Assembly (NCBI GenBank): GCA_016194725.1
Contig: JACQAW010000002.1
Coordinates: 1-17,398 of the forward strand
Source: Deltaproteobacteria bacterium
GTDB lineage: Bacteria; Bdellovibrionota; UBA1018; UBA923
Direction: 5' to 3'
DNA length: 17,398 bases
In this document: piece after piece, positions 14,986 to 17,398 of the stretch
How the letters are laid out: the number at the start of each line of letters is the position of its first letter
How positions within the stretch are numbered: the stretch's first letter is position 1
The notes under the pieces: generated by a model
Databases searched by the model: none
What the model saw: only the letters and a program-made list of their open reading frames with translations
Told to the model about the DNA's origin: nothing
Program-made: the position numbers and the translations under genes

Positions 14986-15432
14986 CTATTTCTTCTCTAA
15001 ATTTGTGATTTTTCGGACGCGGTCCGCGTGGCGGCCGCCTTCGAAGGGTGTTTTAAGCCAGGTTTGTACGATGTCTTTAGCATAATCGGGCGCGATTAAG
15101 CGAGCGCCTATGCACAGGACGTTGGCGTCGTTGTGCGCCCGTGAAAGGCGGGCACTGGTTTCTGATTCCACGACAGCCGCCCGTATGCCGTTAATCTTGT
15201 TGGCAGAGATGCACATGCCAATCCCGGAGCCGCAGACCAGAACCCCCAGCTCAACCGTGCCATCGACCACGGCGCTGGCGACCTTAACCGCATAGTCGGG
15301 ATAGTCCACCCGGTCAGTCGATGCGGGGCCTTTATCGATCCACTCAACATCGGACAGGTTGGATTTCAGGAACTCTTTGAGGATAAACCCGGCGTGGTCA
15401 CTGGCAATGGCAAGTTTGCGTTTGGCGGTCAT
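14986..15432 (-). CDS. rpiB: Ribose-5-phosphate isomerase B
   Basis: A 148-residue RpiB that interconverts ribose 5-phosphate and ribulose 5-phosphate. The N-terminal ASDHAG (10-15), the catalytic cysteine C67 in CGSGIGMCISANK, H100 in SRAHNDANVL and the GAR (109-111) motif are intact. An in-frame TTG at 15462 overlaps the fabF stop and would add ten residues, but the ATG at 15432 fits the family start and has GGAGG about 12 bases upstream, so I prefer it. Its stop codon lies within the glyA ribosome-binding region. In the operon it would supply pentose phosphates close to the one-carbon and nucleotide functions of glyA and nrdR. Confidence 0.94.
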   Translation of the reverse strand: MTAKRKLAIASDHAGFILKEFLKSNLSDVEWIDKGPASTDRVDYPDYAVKVASAVVDGTVELGVLVCGSGIGMCISANKINGIRAAVVESETSARLSRAHNDANVLCIGARLIAPDYAKDIVQTWLKTPFEGGRHADRVRKITNLEKK

Positions 15433-15458
15433 GGTCTGTCTGAGCCTCCGTTTGTCGG

Positions 15459-16721
15459 TCAAACCCGCCCGAAAACCAGGCTCGCGTTGGTGCCACCGAA
15501 TCCGAATGAATTTGAAAGGGCGTATTTATAATTCTTTTTCACGGCGTGATGAGCCGTGAAATTCAAGCCGGTTGCCGCTGAGACTTCGTCCATTTTTACG
15601 AGGTTGATCGTAGGGGGAATGATGCCGTGGAAGAGAGAAAGCGTTGAAAAAGCCGCTTCGATTCCGCCTGCCGCACCCAGCAGATGCCCGGTCATGCTTT
15701 TGGTCGAGCTGATATTGAGGTTTTTGGCTGCGCCAAAGACCGTGGCCACCGCGGTTGCTTCAAGGCAGTCGCCGGCCGAGGTCGAGGTGCCGTGCGTGTT
15801 GACATAACCCACGTCAGCGGCTGAAATTTTTGCGTCCTCGAGCGAAAGGCGCATGCATTCCTGCGCGCCAGCGCCTTCGGGGGCGGGGGTGGTGATGTGA
15901 TAGGCGTCGCAGTTCAACCCGTAGCCCAGGACCTCGGCATAAATTCGAGCACCGCGTTTGCGGGCGTGCTCGTATTCTTCCAGGATCAGCACGCCTGACC
16001 CTTCGCCCAGAATAAAGCCGTCGCGGTCCTGGTCGTAGGGGCGCGATGCATGGGCTGGATCGTCATTGCGGGTCGACAAGGCTTTCATCGAGGCAAAGGC
16101 AGCGACACCAAGTTCGCAGATCACCGCTTCGGCACCGCCGGCCACCATGACATCGGCTTTGTCATATTGAATCAGGCGCATGCTTTCGCCCACGGAGTGC
16201 GCGGAACTGGCACAGGCCGTGGCGATACAGGTATTGGGACCCTGGGCATTCGCGATGATGCTGACATGCCCGCTGGCCAGATTCGGGATAATCATGGGAA
16301 TGAAAAATGGACTGGTGATCTTCTTCTCACGCGCGAACAGGTCGCGGTCAGTGGCTTGAATTTCGGGCAGGCCACCCATGCCGGCAGCGATGCTGACGCC
16401 AACCCTTTTGGGATTGATGTGCGCGTTGGCCCCTTCGCCAATTCGTCCGCCCATACCCGCATCATTCAGAGCTTCCAGGCTGGCATGAACGCCGTACTGG
16501 ATAAAAAGGCCCATTTTGCGGACATCTTTTGACGAGATGTATTTCTCAGAACGAAAAGCCTTTACCTCGGCGGCGATTTGGCAGGACAGTTTACTTGCAT
16601 CAAAGCGCGTAATCGTACCCACCCCGTTCTTGCCCTCGATGAGGGAAGCCCAGGTTGTGGGAGCGTCATTTCCGACTGGGGTCACGAGCCCAATGCCCGT
16701 GACGACTACGCGTCTCATCAT
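15459..16721 (-). CDS. fabF: 3-oxoacyl-ACP synthase II
   Basis: A 420-residue condensing enzyme that joins malonyl-ACP to acyl-ACP in fatty-acid chain elongation. The catalytic triad is present: C170 in TACASS, H310 in NTHGTSTSAGD and H346 in KSMTGHLLGAAGG, with K341; the C-terminal SFGFGGTNASLVF loop is complete. Length is normal for FabF (about 410-420). Two ATG codons stand in tandem at the start and only a weak GAG lies upstream, so initiation may depend on coupling with acpP, which ends ten bases before. The order fabG-acpP-fabF is the standard elongation cluster; FabB is less likely because of this context. Confidence 0.96.
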   Translation of the reverse strand: MMRRVVVTGIGLVTPVGNDAPTTWASLIEGKNGVGTITRFDASKLSCQIAAEVKAFRSEKYISSKDVRKMGLFIQYGVHASLEALNDAGMGGRIGEGANAHINPKRVGVSIAAGMGGLPEIQATDRDLFAREKKITSPFFIPMIIPNLASGHVSIIANAQGPNTCIATACASSAHSVGESMRLIQYDKADVMVAGGAEAVICELGVAAFASMKALSTRNDDPAHASRPYDQDRDGFILGEGSGVLILEEYEHARKRGARIYAEVLGYGLNCDAYHITTPAPEGAGAQECMRLSLEDAKISAADVGYVNTHGTSTSAGDCLEATAVATVFGAAKNLNISSTKSMTGHLLGAAGGIEAAFSTLSLFHGIIPPTINLVKMDEVSAATGLNFTAHHAVKKNYKYALSNSFGFGGTNASLVFGRV

Positions 16722-16731
16722 ACTCGTGATA

Positions 16732-16974
16732 TCAGTTCGACGCCGAAGACTTTCCAGCGATGTACTTGATGACGTCGCCGACGGTTTTCATCTTTTCGGC
16801 ATCTTCGTCTGGAATATCGAGGTCGAATTCTTCTTCCATGGTCATGACCAGCTCGACGATGTCGAGGCTGTCGGCACCGAGGTCATCGATGAAGCTGGCG
16901 GTCAGCGTTACCTTTTCGGGTTCCACGGCCAACTGGTCACAGATGATGTTTCTGACTCTTTCTTCAACGTTCAT
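16732..16974 (-). CDS. acpP: Acyl carrier protein
   Basis: An 80-residue acidic helical carrier protein. S36 in GADSLDIVEL is the 4'-phosphopantetheine attachment site, and the following helix II with its Glu/Asp residues (DIVELVMTMEEEF) is the surface that docks with FabF and FabG. A strong GGGAGGA ribosome site precedes the ATG, as expected for one of the most abundant cell proteins. It lies 22 bases after fabG and 10 before fabF. The last residues (GKSSASN) are a slightly longer tail than the E. coli protein has. Confidence 0.97.
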   Translation of the reverse strand: MNVEERVRNIICDQLAVEPEKVTLTASFIDDLGADSLDIVELVMTMEEEFDLDIPDEDAEKMKTVGDVIKYIAGKSSASN

Positions 16975-16996
16975 GAGGTCCTCCCAATAAAAAATT

Positions 16997-17398
16997 TTAC
17001 ATGTAAAGCCCGCCGTTTACGGCGAGCACTTGGCCTGTCACATACTTCGACGCAGGACTTGCCAAAAACGCCACTGCTTTGGCAATGTCTTCTGGTTCGC
17101 CCAAGGTGCCTAAAGGAATTTGCGCGAGGATACCCTCTTTATTTTGGTCAGGCAATGCAGAAGTCATATCGGTTTTGATGAACCCGGGGGTTATCGCATT
17201 GACCCTGATGCCCCTTGAGCCCACTTCGCGGGCCAGGCTCTTGGTCATTCCCAGCAGAGCCGCCTTGGTGGCTGAATAAGCGGTCTGGCCAGCGTTGCCC
17301 ATCTGACCGATAACCGAGCTGATGAAGATGATGCTTCCCCGCCTGGCTTTCATCATGGGCCTCAACACCGCCTGAGAGGTTAGAAAAGCCCCACGCAC
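16997..17398 (-). CDS. fabG: 3-oxoacyl-ACP reductase, partial (N-terminus beyond window)
   Basis: The last 133 or so residues of FabG, an NADPH-dependent short-chain dehydrogenase that reduces 3-oxoacyl-ACP in each elongation cycle. The catalytic Ser in IFISSVIG, the Y-x3-K pair (YSATK) and the RVNAITPGFIKTDM loop are present, and the family C-terminus TGQVLAVNGGLYM ends the frame. The N-terminal cofactor-binding Gly motif lies past the right edge, so the apparent GTG near 17398 is not a start. Its place directly before acpP and fabF identifies it as the biosynthetic FabG rather than another short-chain dehydrogenase. Confidence 0.93.
   Translation of the reverse strand: MRGAFLTSQAVLRPMMKARRGSIIFISSVIGQMGNAGQTAYSATKAALLGMTKSLAREVGSRGIRVNAITPGFIKTDMTSALPDQNKEGILAQIPLGTLGEPEDIAKAVAFLASPASKYVTGQVLAVNGGLYM

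Noticed and set aside
12752..15000. Two plus-strand open frames (about 424 and 400 residues) opposite nrdR/nusB and glyA
   Set aside because: Both are complements of conserved genes and show shadow composition without motifs.
1..17398. Search for tRNA, rRNA, CRISPR, insertion sequences, integrases, phage or toxin-antitoxin genes
   Set aside because: No such feature was recognised by reading; all substantial stretches are filled by the listed genes, and no gap between genes exceeds 300 bases.

Overview
The window is dense chromosomal DNA from a Gram-negative bacterium, roughly 55-58% GC by eye. It has no rRNA, tRNA, CRISPR array, transposase or phage gene that I can see. Lipoproteins, a GmhA-type heptose isomerase (LPS core), an M13 metallopeptidase and the order fabG-acpP-fabF-rpiB-glyA-nrdR/nusB fit a deltaproteobacterium-like lineage (Myxococcota, Bdellovibrionota or a relative). 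This placement is inferred from gene content and order and is only moderately sure.

Layout. Bases 1-308 (minus) hold the first ~102 codons of a lipoprotein cut by the window edge. trxA (minus) follows, then a plus-strand set: gmhA, an overlapping conserved gene of unknown function with faint deoxyhypusine-synthase-like features, and an RDD-family membrane protein. From about 2.8 to 8.9 kb, three minus-strand genes encode exported proteins: an M13 metallopeptidase, an 823-residue lipoprotein-like protein made largely of ~30-residue repeats, and a secreted Asp-box (sialidase-like) propeller. polA (plus) follows at 9.0-11.5 kb.

From the right edge to 11.54 kb runs a tight minus-strand set, probably one operon: fabG (partial), acpP, fabF, rpiB, glyA, an NrdR-NusB fusion, an M17-aminopeptidase N-terminal-domain protein, a small hypothetical protein and an HPt/CheA-like protein. 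It couples fatty-acid elongation, pentose phosphate and one-carbon metabolism with ribonucleotide-reductase control and transcription antitermination.

Most notable points. (1) NrdR and NusB are joined in one frame, with the end of the NrdR ATP-cone and the start of NusB both missing; in related genomes riboflavin genes often lie between these two. (2) PolA lacks about 80 residues between its 5' nuclease core and its proofreading domain, while all polymerase and proofreading motifs remain. Both could be real evolution or assembly collapse, and both can be tested with reads. (3) The large lipoprotein has an alternating two-type repeat. (4) The HPt-like gene carries a 17-base GC dinucleotide tract. 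I found no clear novel defence or mobile system.
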